DNA from: Gordonia insulae
GTDB lineage: Bacteria; Actinomycetota; Actinomycetes; Mycobacteriales; Mycobacteriaceae
Direction of reading: 5' to 3'
Assembly (NCBI RefSeq): GCF_003855095.1
Contig: NZ_CP033972.1
Location: 1,612,001-1,676,000, forward strand
DNA: 64,000 nt
The notes beneath the pieces are model-generated. The model was not told the origin of the DNA and ran no database searches. It was given only the letters and a program-made list of their open reading frames with translations. Position numbers and translations under genes: made by a program. Below, piece by piece: positions 34,039 to 42,394 of the stretch (the stretch's first letter is position 1; every line of letters begins with the position of its first letter).

Positions 34039-35649
34039 TCATTCGTAGACTCCCTCTACCACCCAGGTCCGTGCGCGATACCGCAGCAACAACGCCCGTG
34101 AATCGTCCAGCAGGACCTGCGCGCACGCGATGACACCGTCGGCGGTGTCATCGATGCCGGTGGGCCACGGGCCGGCCCACCACCGCAGTTCCCATGACCC
34201 TCGTTCGGTGCCGTTGCGCTCCATCCGCACCGTGGTCGGCTCGGTGGTGAAGCCACCGCGCGCGGTGACCTCCACCGGTTGCCCCGTCAGGTCCAGGAGC
34301 TGGATCGGGGTGTCGAGCAGAACCGCCGGCGTCGGCTGCGGGAGCCTGCCCGGCCACGGCGCATCCGGGTCCCGTGCCGGGATCCGTTCGTCGCCGAGGG
34401 CCACCATCGTGATCCGATCTCCCGGGCGACGGCCACCACTGGGGATCGGCAGTTGTACGGCATCCCCACCGAGCAGTCCCTGAACCCGCACCAACGATCT
34501 GCGGGCACGCTCACCCACCTCGGGATCGTCGGGTAAACCGTTGCCGCTCAATGAGTATTGCAATGTCCCGGCGGCGGCGACCTCGATCGGCTCGAGCCGG
34601 AGCATGCTGATCGGCGAATCCGGCCGGTCCTCGGCACCAGCCCGGCCTCCGGTCAGCCACCCCTCGAGTTGCCATCGAATCCGGTCTGCGGTCGCCTCCG
34701 GGGTCAGCGGCTGAGCACATCGCCAGGTGCGGGCATGCCGCTGGCCGCGCTCGGTGACCGCCTCCACGGTGAGTCGGGTGCAGGCCGCCGATGCGGCAGC
34801 CAGTCGTCGGGCCAGCTCGTCGGCCAACCGTCGCCCGAGAAAGGCCGCGGAGTCGACGCGATCGATCGGCGGGTCGCAGAGATGCTCGATCACCAGATCG
34901 GCCGTGGCCAACTGTCCGGACGGGGGGCGGCCGGGAACGGCGTTGGCCAGTCGGTGCGCGACGACCGCGTCGGCGGAGAAGCGGGTGGCCACATCACGCA
35001 CCGACATGTCCGCGAACGCCCCGATCGTCGAGATCCCCAGTCGGCGGAGGAGATCCACCAACTCCATCCGGGTCGGGTCGCTCAGGCTCGGTTCGATGGC
35101 GAGGTCGGCGATCGGCCGTCCGGCCAGATAGGCGGCATCCTCGCCGGGTGTCACATGGCTGCCCTGCCGGGCGGCCAACACCGCGGTGAACAGTTCGTCG
35201 GCCACACCCACCTGCACCTCCACCCCGGAGGCGGCCACCGCGTCGATCAGCTTCTCCGCCAACACCTCCTCCCCGCCGAAGTAGCGGGTCGCATTGCCCG
35301 ACGGCACCACCAGCAGACCCGGCCGCAACACCTCCACGACCGGCACCAGATCGGCCACCACCGTCACCACCGGCTCGAAGACCCGGCCGTCGCGATGATC
35401 GTCGGTGGTCATCACGGTCATCTCCGGGCAGGCGGACTGCGCCTGCCGTTTCCGCATTCCCCGACGTACCCCGGCACCGCGGGCCGGCGCCGAGCACGCG
35501 ATCACACGATTGGCGTGCACCACGGCGATCGGATGCTGAGGTGGGAGGTCGCCGGCGATCGCCGCCGCGGTCGCCGGCCAATCCGGGCACCACAGCGCGA
35601 GCACTCGTCCGGCTGCGGAGGCGACGGGTTCGGTGATCGGCGCGGCCAT
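34039..35649 (-). CDS. imuB: ImuB, catalytically inactive Y-family polymerase of the mutasome
   Basis: 536 residues with a DinB-like fold. The usual catalytic D-x-D and S-x-D-E acids are replaced: the first motif reads VLALWCPDWPATAAA and the palm motif RYFGGEEVLAEKL, in line with the non-catalytic ImuB class. Little-finger and helix-hairpin-helix regions follow (LGISTIGAFADMS). A possible beta-clamp motif, QLPIPS, lies at about 399-404, where mycobacterial ImuB has its clamp peptide. ImuB acts as the hub joining clamp, ImuA' and DnaE2. The ATG at 35649 shares a base with the imuA' TGA, making one SOS operon. Confidence 0.93.
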   Translation of the reverse strand: MAAPITEPVASAAGRVLALWCPDWPATAAAIAGDLPPQHPIAVVHANRVIACSAPARGAGVRRGMRKRQAQSACPEMTVMTTDDHRDGRVFEPVVTVVADLVPVVEVLRPGLLVVPSGNATRYFGGEEVLAEKLIDAVAASGVEVQVGVADELFTAVLAARQGSHVTPGEDAAYLAGRPIADLAIEPSLSDPTRMELVDLLRRLGISTIGAFADMSVRDVATRFSADAVVAHRLANAVPGRPPSGQLATADLVIEHLCDPPIDRVDSAAFLGRRLADELARRLAAASAACTRLTVEAVTERGQRHARTWRCAQPLTPEATADRIRWQLEGWLTGGRAGAEDRPDSPISMLRLEPIEVAAAGTLQYSLSGNGLPDDPEVGERARRSLVRVQGLLGGDAVQLPIPSGGRRPGDRITMVALGDERIPARDPDAPWPGRLPQPTPAVLLDTPIQLLDLTGQPVEVTARGGFTTEPTTVRMERNGTERGSWELRWWAGPWPTGIDDTADGVIACAQVLLDDSRALLLRYRARTWVVEGVYE

Positions 35650-36455
35650 CAGTTCGCCACCGCCAGATCGGGCCGCCGCCGTGACGGCACCAGCCCCACC
35701 CGGCTGCCGGAGCCGTGATCACCTGCCACCACATCGATCTCGGCGGTCTCCCGACGATGTCCGCGGTCGGCGACGGACACCCGCAGCGACATCCCGCCGA
35801 TCCTGCCGAAGCCCACCCGGGCCGCGGTGAGGTCGGCGGAGGCGGCGTCGCCGGGCAGATGGCGGTAGGTCACCACCTCGGCATCCATCCGCAACTGCGC
35901 CCCCGGCCAGGTCCCACCGGTCGTCATGAGGGTGGACAACTGCTTGCGCACCCGGCCCATCACCACCCGGGTGCGGGAGGGCGGCACCGAGATGCCCCGC
36001 AGTCCCAGCACCACGAGATCCATACCGTCGAGCAGTACCCCGGCCACCTCGACCGGATCGACCCCCGGATCGGGCACCGTGGCGATCCGGGTCAGATCGC
36101 CACCCAGTTCGACGACCGCACCGAGATTGAGCTGCGGCATGCCCACGATCCCCACCTGACCGCCCGCACCGCTCACCGACGCGATCATCGACAGCAGGAT
36201 CGACCGGGCGCCGGAGACCGTGACCACGCTTCCCCGCGCCAACCCGCGACCGGGCAGCAACGAGGCCAGCGCGTCCGGGACCGGCAGCACGTCGACCGAC
36301 CGATCGGCCACCTCGACGGCGTGCCGATCCGGTCGGCCGGACATCGCGGCGATCTGACGACGCAGACGTGCCAGATCATTGCCCGCAACGGTGCTCCCGG
36401 GGCTGTTCCCGATGGTGCCCTCACCGCCGGCAACGGCATCGACTGATGTACCCAT
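35649..36455 (-). CDS. imuA': ImuA', RecA-like accessory protein of the mutasome
   Basis: 268 residues. It has a RecA/SulA-like core with a degenerate nucleotide site (LARGSVVTVSGARSILLSMI in place of a Walker A) and Walker-B-like GMDLVVLGLRG. This matches the actinobacterial ImuA' annotated Rv3395c. It interacts with ImuB (and RecA in other systems) for damage-induced mutagenesis. ATG 36455 is preceded by AGGAGG 5 bases upstream, which fixes the start. The LexA box lies about 56 bases upstream and imuB overlaps its stop. Confidence 0.9.
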   Translation of the reverse strand: MGTSVDAVAGGEGTIGNSPGSTVAGNDLARLRRQIAAMSGRPDRHAVEVADRSVDVLPVPDALASLLPGRGLARGSVVTVSGARSILLSMIASVSGAGGQVGIVGMPQLNLGAVVELGGDLTRIATVPDPGVDPVEVAGVLLDGMDLVVLGLRGISVPPSRTRVVMGRVRKQLSTLMTTGGTWPGAQLRMDAEVVTYRHLPGDAASADLTAARVGFGRIGGMSLRVSVADRGHRRETAEIDVVAGDHGSGSRVGLVPSRRRPDLAVAN

Positions 36456-36511
36456 GCATCCTCCTGACCAGCGACTTTCCGCAATCAGCGCGCCGGGAAG
36501 GAGCAAGCTGT

Positions 36512-36527
36512 TCGAACATGTTTTCGA
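36512..36527. promoter_or_regulatory. LexA (SOS) box of imuA'-imuB
   Basis: TCGAACATGTTTTCGA differs from TCGAAC-N4-GTTCGA at one position. It shares TCGAACATGT with the dnaE2 box. It is the only such site ahead of imuA'. Confidence 0.88.
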
Positions 36528-36607
36528 TTGATCCGATAGTAGGACGGGCCACCGACAACCGTCAACGCAGGAGGTGGACGCGCCGATGAGGACAGCCGAC
36601 GCGCCGA

Positions 36608-37630
36608 TCAGAACAGCGTGAGCGCCTGCTGCAACTCGGGCTTCGCGACGGGTTCGACGGCACTCTCCGCGCCGCGGAGACCCTGTGCGCCGGCCAGTCC
36701 GTGACGCTCCACCAGCGGTCGCATCCGATCACGCAGCCATGCCGAGTACTCGGGCGTCACGTAGGCACCGCGGCCGTAGAGTCCGCGATACCGGCGCACC
36801 AACGCGGGGTGCTGCTCGGCGAGCCAATCCATGAACCAGGACTTGGTTGCGCCACGCAGATGCATCGGGAACGCGGTCACCCCGGCCGCACCCGCATCGG
36901 CCAGCGACGCCAGCAGACCCTCGAGATGGGCGGAGGAATCGGTCAGATAGGGAATCACCGGCGCGACCATCACGTGGGGTGCGAACCCCGCATCGGACAC
37001 CGCACGGATCAGGTCCAGCCGGGCCTTCGGCGACGGCGTACCCGGCTCCACCGCCTTCTGCAGCTCGGCGTCGTGGAACGCCAGCGAGATCGCGATGCTC
37101 ACCGGGACCTTCTGCGCCGCCTGCCGCAACAACGGCAGATCCCGCCGCAACAACGTGCCCTTGGTGAGGATGGAGAAGGGTGTCGCGGACTCCGCCAACG
37201 CACCGATCACCCCCGGCATCAGCCGGTAGCGACCCTCGGCCCGCTGATACGGGTCGGTGTTGGTCCCCAGGGCCACGGTGTCGCGGTTCCACGACCGCCG
37301 TCGCAGTTCCTTGCGCAGCACCGCCGCGACATTGAGCTTGACCACCACCTGGCTGTCGAAGTCACGGCCCGCGTCCAGATCCAGATACTCATGCGTCGGC
37401 CTCGCGAAACAGTACCGGCACGCATGGGTGCATCCACGAAAGGTGTTGACGGTGAAGCGAAACGGGAGATTCGCGCCATCCGGTACCGCGTTGAGCGCAC
37501 TCTTGGCGAGAACCTCGTGAAAGGTGACACCTTCGAAGTCGGGGGTCTGCACCGAGCGCACCAGCCCCGCCTTTCCCAGGCCGGGCAGAGCGCCGTCGTC
37601 GACCTCGACCCCCTGGTCGGACCACCGCAT
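36608..37630 (-). CDS. Rv2578c-family radical SAM protein, SOS-boxed
   Basis: 340 residues. The [4Fe-4S]-binding motif is GCTHACRYCFARPTHEY, C-x3-C-x2-C near residue 69, preceded by NTFRG. A partial TIM barrel follows (VALGTNTDPYQ, TPFSILTKGTLL, VAPVIPYLTDS). It belongs with the Rv2578c-type radical SAM proteins, distant relatives of spore photoproduct lyase, whose substrate is unknown. ATG 37630 lies 8 bases from a LexA-like box; I recall the M. tuberculosis orthologue being reported in the LexA regulon. Its position beside imuA'-imuB and dnaE2 supports a DNA repair or damage-response role. An upstream in-frame start at 37666 would lie beyond the box and is rejected. Confidence 0.85.
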   Translation of the reverse strand: MRWSDQGVEVDDGALPGLGKAGLVRSVQTPDFEGVTFHEVLAKSALNAVPDGANLPFRFTVNTFRGCTHACRYCFARPTHEYLDLDAGRDFDSQVVVKLNVAAVLRKELRRRSWNRDTVALGTNTDPYQRAEGRYRLMPGVIGALAESATPFSILTKGTLLRRDLPLLRQAAQKVPVSIAISLAFHDAELQKAVEPGTPSPKARLDLIRAVSDAGFAPHVMVAPVIPYLTDSSAHLEGLLASLADAGAAGVTAFPMHLRGATKSWFMDWLAEQHPALVRRYRGLYGRGAYVTPEYSAWLRDRMRPLVERHGLAGAQGLRGAESAVEPVAKPELQQALTLF

Positions 37631-37638
37631 GCACAGAG

Positions 37639-37654
37639 TCGAACATATGTGCGA
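37639..37654. promoter_or_regulatory. LexA-like box ahead of the radical SAM gene
   Basis: TCGAACATATGTGCGA matches TCGAAC-N4-GTTCGA with one mismatch (GTGCGA). It ends 8 bases upstream of the radical SAM ATG (37630) and lies 47 bases from the divergent kinase start, so it could affect both. Confidence 0.8.
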
Positions 37655-37701
37655 TGCGCGTGTCAAGCGTGCCGCACCCCACGACGTCGCACCCGACTAT
37701 C

Positions 37702-38928
37702 ATGCAGCCTATGTCGACCACCCGCGATGGCTACCGCACACCAGGGCCGCAATACCTGGTCGCCGGGCGCTACCGACTGCGCTCGCGCATCGGCGGTGGC
37801 GGCATGGGCACAGTGTGGCTGGCCCGCGATCAGCTGTTCGACCGCGACGTCGCCGTCAAGCAGGTGATCTCCACCGAGGGACTGAGCGACGAGACCGCCG
37901 ACAACGTCCGCAAGCGCGCGATGCGCGAAGGCCGGATCGCCGCGAAACTCGCCCATCGCAATGCGATCGCGATGCACGACGTCGCACTCGACAGCGGTGA
38001 GCCCTGGCTCGTGATGGAGTACCTCCCGTCCCGCAGTGTCGCCCAGATCCTGCACGCCACAGGAACTCTCGGCGTACAGCAGGCAGCCCAGATCGGCGCC
38101 CAGGTGGCCGATGCGATGGCCGAGGCCCACACCGCCGGCATCGTCCACCGCGACATCAAGCCCGGCAACATCCTGATCACCACCACCGGGCGCAACGCCG
38201 GGCTCGTCAAGATCACCGACTTCGGCATCTCCCGGGCGAAGGACGACGTCAGCCTCACCAAGGCCGGCGTGATCACCGGCACCCCGGCCTATTTCGCCCC
38301 CGAGGTCGCCCGGGGTGCCGAGCCGGGCGAGGCGTCGGATGTCTATTCACTGGGCGCCACCGTGTACACGATCGTCGAGGGCCAACCCCCGTTCGGCGTC
38401 GACGACGACTCACTGGTGTTGCTGCACAAGGTCGCTCGCGCGCAGATCAACCCGATGACCAAGTCCGGCGCACTGGCGCCGGTGTTGTTGAGACTGCTCG
38501 AACCCAGTCCGGCGAAACGACCGTCGATGGCGCAGGCCCGCGATCTGCTCGCCCGGGTCGCGGCCGGGGATCGCGGGTCGACACATCAGGTGTTGACCAG
38601 CCCCCTCACCACATCCGATGGCGGCGTGCCCCTCTGGGTCCAGCGGACTCCGCGCCCGACGCGGACCACGTCGACGGGCACCCACCTCCCGGTCGGCGGC
38701 CCCGGACCGTCGAACCCGGCGCGCCCCGCCCCGCCGCCGCGGGCATCACGCCCGCAGGCACCGGCAGGAGCCGCCGAATCGTCCGAATCGTCCCCGGCGA
38801 CGCTCGTGTCCGGCCCGCGCGCCACGAGCGGATCCACCACATCGCCGACGACTCTGGCGCTCTCGATCCTCGCCGCCGTCGCGGTGCTCGCCGCCGTCGT
38901 GATCCTGGTGATCGCCCTCGTGAGCTGA
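37702..38928 (+). CDS. Membrane-anchored Ser/Thr protein kinase (PknB family)
   Basis: 408 residues from ATG 37702 (ATG 37711 also possible). The kinase domain (about 18-285) is complete: Gly loop RIGGGGMGTVWLARD, VAVKQVIS with the catalytic Lys, HRDIKPGNIL, DFGISRAKDD, and the activation segment GVITGTPAYFAPE. A Pro/Ser/Thr-rich linker follows, then one membrane segment at the very end (LALSILAAVAVLAAVVILVIALVS). Only two or three residues would lie outside, so there is no extracellular sensor domain. It is divergent from the SOS-boxed radical SAM gene across 71 bases. Targets unknown. Confidence 0.93.
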   Translation: MQPMSTTRDGYRTPGPQYLVAGRYRLRSRIGGGGMGTVWLARDQLFDRDVAVKQVISTEGLSDETADNVRKRAMREGRIAAKLAHRNAIAMHDVALDSGEPWLVMEYLPSRSVAQILHATGTLGVQQAAQIGAQVADAMAEAHTAGIVHRDIKPGNILITTTGRNAGLVKITDFGISRAKDDVSLTKAGVITGTPAYFAPEVARGAEPGEASDVYSLGATVYTIVEGQPPFGVDDDSLVLLHKVARAQINPMTKSGALAPVLLRLLEPSPAKRPSMAQARDLLARVAAGDRGSTHQVLTSPLTTSDGGVPLWVQRTPRPTRTTSTGTHLPVGGPGPSNPARPAPPPRASRPQAPAGAAESSESSPATLVSGPRATSGSTTSPTTLALSILAAVAVLAAVVILVIALVS

Positions 38929-38960
38929 TCGCCACCGTGAGCTGATCACCGGAGTCGGTG

Positions 38961-39632
38961 TCAGCCGATGTGCCGGGTCGCCGCCCAACGGGTCAGTGCA
39001 TTCCGGTTGGACTGCTGGGTCTTGCGCAACACGTTCGACGCGTGCGTCTCGACCGTCTTGATGGAGATGAACAGTTCCTCGGCGATCTCCCGATAGGTGT
39101 AACCGCGCGCCAGCAGGCGCAACACCTCGAGTTCTCGTTTGGTCAGCGAATCGAGCTCGGGATCCAGTGGCGGCTCGGGCGCCGAGGACCGACCGGTGAA
39201 CGAGTCGAGGACGAAACCGGCGAGCCGCGGACTGAACACCGCATCGCCGTCGGCCACCCGACGGACGGCGTCGGCGAGTTCGGCACCGTCGATCGTCTTG
39301 GTCACGTAGCCGCGGGCGCCGGCACGGATCGTCGCGATCACATCCTCGGCGGCGTCGGACACGCTGAGCGCCAAGAAGACCGGGGCGTCGTCGCCGGCCA
39401 TCGTGTCGGTCACCCCGCGCAGCACGGCGACCCCGCCGCCGGACGGCATGTGCACGTCGAGGAGGACGACGTCGGGCCGCAGGCGCACGATGCCCTCCAC
39501 CGCCTCGGCCACGGTGCCCGCCTCACCGGCCACGAGGAGACCCGGCTCGGACGCCAACTCGGCGCGGACGCCGGACCGGAACACCGCGTGGTCGTCGACG
39601 AGAAAGATCCGGCAGGGCGCCGCGTCTGTCAT
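38961..39632 (-). CDS. NarL/LuxR-type response regulator
   Basis: 223 residues. The receiver domain begins CRIFLVDDHAVFRSGVRAEL with the acidic pair, the phospho-acceptor Asp is in DVVLLDVHMPSGGG near residue 57, and the conserved Lys lies in ARGYVTKTIDG. The C-terminal LuxR HTH reads LTKRELEVLRLLARGYTYRE followed by IAEELFISIKTVETHASNVL. It overlaps the sensor kinase stop (ATGA). The arrangement resembles LiaR/VraR-type envelope stress systems. It converges with the kinase gene after 32 bases. Confidence 0.95.
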   Translation of the reverse strand: MTDAAPCRIFLVDDHAVFRSGVRAELASEPGLLVAGEAGTVAEAVEGIVRLRPDVVLLDVHMPSGGGVAVLRGVTDTMAGDDAPVFLALSVSDAAEDVIATIRAGARGYVTKTIDGAELADAVRRVADGDAVFSPRLAGFVLDSFTGRSSAPEPPLDPELDSLTKRELEVLRLLARGYTYREIAEELFISIKTVETHASNVLRKTQQSNRNALTRWAATRHIG

Positions 39633-40909
39633 CGATGTCCTTCCCCTGTACGTGAATGTTCGCCCGGCGCAACGGACTCGACGTCACGCTCGCCTCTGGC
39701 GAGCTCGCCGCGCGGCATGGTGAGCCGTACGTTGGTCCCACGTCCGGGCGTGGAGTCGACCACGGCGTCCCCGCCCGCACGCTGCATCCTGGCCCGGATG
39801 GATCGGGCGATCCCCTGCCGGTCGTCGTCGACGAGATCGAGTTCGAACCCGACGCCGCGATCACGGACGAACACCTCGACCCCGTCCTCGGTCACCTCAC
39901 CGTAGACGTCGACCTTGCGCTCCCCGGAATGCTTGGCGGCGTTGATCAGTGCTTCACGCGTCGCGCCCACCAGGGCGGCCCACCGGCGTCGTTCGGCTGC
40001 GGGTTCGTCGTCCGGGCGCAGGTCACCGACGGTGATCACGTCGACCTCGATGCGATAGTCGTCCTCGACCTCGGCACCGACGCCCTGCAGGCTCGCCGAC
40101 AACGATCCCGCCCGCTGCGCGGGGTCACCGAACAACCAGCCGCGTAGCTCACGTTCCTGACTCCGGGCCAGCCGCGCGACCTCCTCCGGCTGACCGGCCT
40201 GCTTCTGGATCAACGCGAGCGTCTGCAGCACCGAGTCGTGCAGGTGGGAGGCGATCTCCTCGCGCTCGGCGTTGCGGATGCGGGCCGCGCGTTCCTCGTT
40301 CAACGCGCGCCACATCCGCATCCACAGCGGGATGGTCAGCAGCACGACACCGATCAGGGTGGCGACGACGGCCAGCAGGGTGGTCGACAGTCCACCGAAG
40401 TTCTGGTTACCGGCGAGCACGATGACCACCAGGCCACCGATCACCAACAGGGCACCGCCGATCAACCGGGTCCAGGTCAGTACCGGTGTCCGTGGTGAGA
40501 CGCGGGAGGTGTCGAACTCCCGCCACACCAGACTCGCCCCGACGATGACGAACACGAACGGGACGAGGTAGGCGGCCGGCGTCCCGGATGCGGCGAAGCC
40601 GACGACCGACATCGCGACCAGACCCACGATCGCGAGTCCGTAGGCCTGGCGGCGCTCACCCGGTGCGGGCGGCGCGGTGTCATGGCCGGGCGGACAGAAG
40701 AACCACAGCAGTCCGTAGGCGAGCACCCCGGCTCCGGCGAGCGCGGCGAGCACCATGAACACGACTCGGACCCGGAAGGCGTCGACACCCAGGTGATCGG
40801 CGACACCACCGGCGACACCGGCGATGACCCGGCCGCCGTCGCGCCGCACCAGCCGCGGCGTCTCGGAGGACGGGGCCGGTGATGCGGGCACAGGCACACC
40901 ACTACTCAC
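39629..40909 (-). CDS. Sensor histidine kinase with N-terminal PspC domain
   Basis: 426 residues. A PspC domain (about 18-80; RDGGRVIAGVAGGVADHLGV) with its helix is followed by several further membrane segments. Then comes the HisKA_3 dimerisation domain with the phospho-acceptor His in EEIASHLHDSVLQTLALIQ near residue 222, and an HATPase_c domain with the N box ALINAAKHSG and the G1 box VRDRGVGFELD. Fusing a PspC sensor to a LiaS-type kinase suggests it senses membrane stress. GTG 40909 is chosen because GAGG lies just upstream and the longer frame would cross the divergent promoter. The response regulator overlaps its stop. Confidence 0.93.
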   Translation of the reverse strand: MSSGVPVPASPAPSSETPRLVRRDGGRVIAGVAGGVADHLGVDAFRVRVVFMVLAALAGAGVLAYGLLWFFCPPGHDTAPPAPGERRQAYGLAIVGLVAMSVVGFAASGTPAAYLVPFVFVIVGASLVWREFDTSRVSPRTPVLTWTRLIGGALLVIGGLVVIVLAGNQNFGGLSTTLLAVVATLIGVVLLTIPLWMRMWRALNEERAARIRNAEREEIASHLHDSVLQTLALIQKQAGQPEEVARLARSQERELRGWLFGDPAQRAGSLSASLQGVGAEVEDDYRIEVDVITVGDLRPDDEPAAERRRWAALVGATREALINAAKHSGERKVDVYGEVTEDGVEVFVRDRGVGFELDLVDDDRQGIARSIRARMQRAGGDAVVDSTPGRGTNVRLTMPRGELARGERDVESVAPGEHSRTGEGHR

Positions 40910-40944
40910 ACCTCGATAGTGGCACGACGACCCCTCGATGCACA

Positions 40945-40964
40945 TCAGGGACGTTCTCAGGGTC
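40945..40964. repeat. Tandem TCAGGG(A/T)C repeats in the PspC divergent promoter
   Basis: TCAGGGAC (40945-40952) and TCAGGGTC (40957-40964) are direct repeats 12 bases apart, close to one helical turn. They lie between the sensor kinase start (40909) and the PspC gene start (41009). NarL-type regulators often bind tandem sites, so this is a candidate site for the adjacent response regulator. Confidence 0.4.
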
Positions 40965-41008
40965 ATCCCCCGATGTGCGAGCCGCTTCGGGTCGCCAGGA
41001 TGGGGACC

Positions 41009-42394
41009 ATGGACACGAAGCAGTTCGAAGGGATGTGGGCGACCCGGCCGATCCGGCCGAACCGGCAGCGGACGGTCGCGGGTGTGTGTGCAGGCATCGG
41101 AGCCCGCTATCGGGTGGATCCGACCTTGGTGAAGATCGCCTTCGTGGTGTCGACCCTGTTCGGCGGCAGCGGCCTCGTCCTCTACATCGCGGCATGGGTG
41201 GCCACGCCGAGCGAGGACCGGTCCAACGACGAACTCGGGTCGATCCGGCACGGCGACGCCACGCTCGGGCATCGCTCGATGCGTCACCGCAAGCACCGCA
41301 ATCCCCAGTTCATCCTGCTGATCGTGTTGGCGATCATCGTGGTGACGTCATTCGGGCCGAACAGCACCTGGAGTTCCGGCGGGCTGCTCGGCGCCGCGCT
41401 GATGCTGGTGGGATGGTGGCTGCTCTATCAACGCACCCCCGAGCCGCCGGCGGGTACCAGTGTCGACACGCATCGGCAGGCCCCCGCGGGCACCGGCCCG
41501 ACCGGTGACGCCCTGCAACCGTGGATTCCCCGGTCGATGATGAATCCCACTGTCGCCTCGACGATGTCGTCGTCGGTGCCCGGGACGTCGGCCTGGCCGG
41601 GAACCGCACATCCGCCGACGCCACAGCCGATGTCGCCCGACAATCCCGTCCCGTCGGCCATCCCGTCGGAGTCGACGGCCACGGCGGGGATGCCGACGGA
41701 GTCGATGCACCGCACACCGCCGTCCTGGGATCCGCTCGGTGCTGCGCAGTTCGCCTGGGATCTGCCCGAACCCGCACCCGACCACACTCCGGTCGACCCG
41801 ACCGAGCGTCGATCCCCGTTGACCCTCATCGTGATCGGCCTCGCGGTCATCGTCGGTGCGACCGGCGCCGCATTGCACCAGATCGGTGTCGACTGGTTCA
41901 CCCCGGCCCGCGTCCTGTCGATGTCGCTCGCAGTGGTGGGGATCGGTCTGATCTATGCGGGCCTGCGGCGCAGGCGCGCCGGTGGACACAGCTCGGGCCT
42001 GGTCCCCGTCGCACTCGCGCTGGGCGTCGCCGTCGTCGCGACCACCACGATCGGCAGTCTGGACGGATTCCCGTCCGGCGGCATCGGCGAGCGGAACTGG
42101 AAACCGCTCAGCGAGAACGACATCAAGAGCGACTACACCCTGACCGTGGGCAAGATGGTGCTGGATCTGCGCGACGTCGACCTCACCGCCGACCGCACGG
42201 TCCGCCTCGAGAACGGAATCGGCGAGATTCAGGTACTGGTCGACCAGAACATGAACGTTCGGGCCGAATGCGATTCCGGCATAGGCGATTACGTCTGCCC
42301 GGCCGGCTTGGACGGTGGCCGTGACGGCACCGACGGCCCGGTCCTCACCGTCGACGCACGAACCAACATCGGACATGTGGAGGTGGCTCGATGA
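41009..42394 (+). CDS. PspC-domain multi-pass membrane protein
   Basis: 461 residues from ATG 41009 (ATG 41000 possible). The N-terminal PspC domain (about 16-75) reads RTVAGVCAGIGARYRVDPTLVKIAFVV, in shorter conserved pieces. Two further membrane segments, a long Pro/Ser/Thr/Met-rich linker (about 150-270) and another cluster of three membrane segments follow. The C-terminal about 100 residues are soluble and probably beta-rich (LTADRTVRLENGIGEIQVLV), resembling the toastrack/LiaF-type domain seen in envelope stress proteins. It diverges from a PspC-kinase pair, so it is probably a regulator or effector of that system. Confidence 0.82.
   Translation: MDTKQFEGMWATRPIRPNRQRTVAGVCAGIGARYRVDPTLVKIAFVVSTLFGGSGLVLYIAAWVATPSEDRSNDELGSIRHGDATLGHRSMRHRKHRNPQFILLIVLAIIVVTSFGPNSTWSSGGLLGAALMLVGWWLLYQRTPEPPAGTSVDTHRQAPAGTGPTGDALQPWIPRSMMNPTVASTMSSSVPGTSAWPGTAHPPTPQPMSPDNPVPSAIPSESTATAGMPTESMHRTPPSWDPLGAAQFAWDLPEPAPDHTPVDPTERRSPLTLIVIGLAVIVGATGAALHQIGVDWFTPARVLSMSLAVVGIGLIYAGLRRRRAGGHSSGLVPVALALGVAVVATTTIGSLDGFPSGGIGERNWKPLSENDIKSDYTLTVGKMVLDLRDVDLTADRTVRLENGIGEIQVLVDQNMNVRAECDSGIGDYVCPAGLDGGRDGTDGPVLTVDARTNIGHVEVAR

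Noticed and set aside
38919..38947. 12-base direct repeat CGTGAGCTGATC at the kinase stop
   Set aside because: Just two copies, one spanning the stop codon; looks like a local duplication without functional sign.
40940..40978. GCACATC...GATGTGC inverted repeat between the PspC genes
   Set aside because: Only seven bases with a spacer of about 25; it overlaps the stronger direct repeats and is likely chance.
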